Shown here piece by piece: positions 63,973-64,000 of a stretch of 64,000 bases of DNA. Every line of letters begins with the position of its first letter. Positions within the stretch are counted from its first letter, which is position 1. Source of the DNA: Cyanobacteriota bacterium (GTDB taxonomy: Bacteria; Cyanobacteriota; Cyanobacteriia; CACIAM-69d); assembly GCA_022402445.1 (NCBI GenBank), contig JAKRSF010000004.1:738979-802978 (forward strand), in the 5' to 3' direction. The notes under the pieces were generated by a model. That model was given only the letters and a program-made list of their open reading frames with translations, ran no database searches and was not told the origin of the DNA. The translations under genes were made by a program, and so were the position numbers.

Positions 63973-64000
63973 CTGGCTTCAACTTAAGGAAGTTAGGCTG

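Noticed and set aside
1..64000. CRISPR array, insertion sequence, prophage or integron
   Set aside because: I saw no evenly spaced repeats with unique spacers, no transposase or integrase and no phage structural genes.
1..64000. The many GCGATCGC octamers as operators
   Set aside because: They are HIP1 sites, abundant throughout many cyanobacterial genomes inside and outside genes, and are not local regulatory signals.

Overview
The window is chromosomal DNA from a GC-rich cyanobacterium. The evidence is the very frequent palindrome GCGATCGC (HIP1), the str operon order rpsL-rpsG-fusA-tufA-rpsJ, an RbcR-type LysR regulator next to ndhF, a ferredoxin-thioredoxin reductase variable chain, a plant-like Z-ISO (NnrU) carotene isomerase, and the cruF/cruG genes of myxoxanthophyll synthesis. 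The genus cannot be fixed from sequence alone. I see no rRNA, CRISPR array, insertion sequence or prophage.

Layout. 1-6.3 kb: end of a cupin sugar isomerase, an IscA/HesB protein, then the str operon behind a consensus promoter and ended by a strong terminator. 6.3-10 kb: purN, recR, an orphan response regulator and lipA. 10-15.4 kb: rbcR facing away from a carotene isomerase, a thioredoxin and ndhF, the last closed by a UUCG-capped terminator. 15.5-29.3 kb: mostly housekeeping and envelope genes, namely a CYTH-like protein, a CSP41-like SDR, ftsI, a tRNA with anticodon CAU, a CNNM/CorC membrane protein, nfeD-paraslipin, a PP2C phosphatase, ftrV, a pentapeptide lumen protein and yraN. 29.4-35.8 kb: queA, mreBCD, a SWIM protein and a Tat-type metallophosphoesterase. 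36.5-46.3 kb: a GAF-PAS-GGDEF-EAL protein, lpdA, a VWA protein, small secreted proteins, an M20 amidohydrolase, a membrane protein with a duplicated domain and a lone Hpt protein. 46.5-49 kb: cruG and cruF. 49.2-55.1 kb: a double GNAT protein, a P2-type ATPase and recF. 55.1-56.6 kb: an AT-rich TPR-glycosyltransferase gene that looks foreign. 56.8-63.8 kb: a kinase with seven WD40 repeats, sirohydrochlorin chelatase, a gene-free 0.9 kb stretch that appears to encode a rod-shaped RNA, a histidine kinase and a DUF3352 protein.

How the genes relate. Translation (str operon, queA, tRNA), cell shape and septation (mreBCD, ftsI), recombination (recR, recF) and photosynthetic carbon/redox control (rbcR, ndhF, ftrV, thioredoxin, lpdA) are ordinary core functions. 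The most promising uncharacterised signals are regulatory: the RNA at about 59.74-59.89 kb behind a 17-bp-spaced promoter, an inverted repeat upstream of rbcR that fits the RbcR consensus as I remember it, an HLR1-like direct repeat upstream of cruF, and a structured rpsL-rpsG spacer. I did not find a convincing new multi-gene system.
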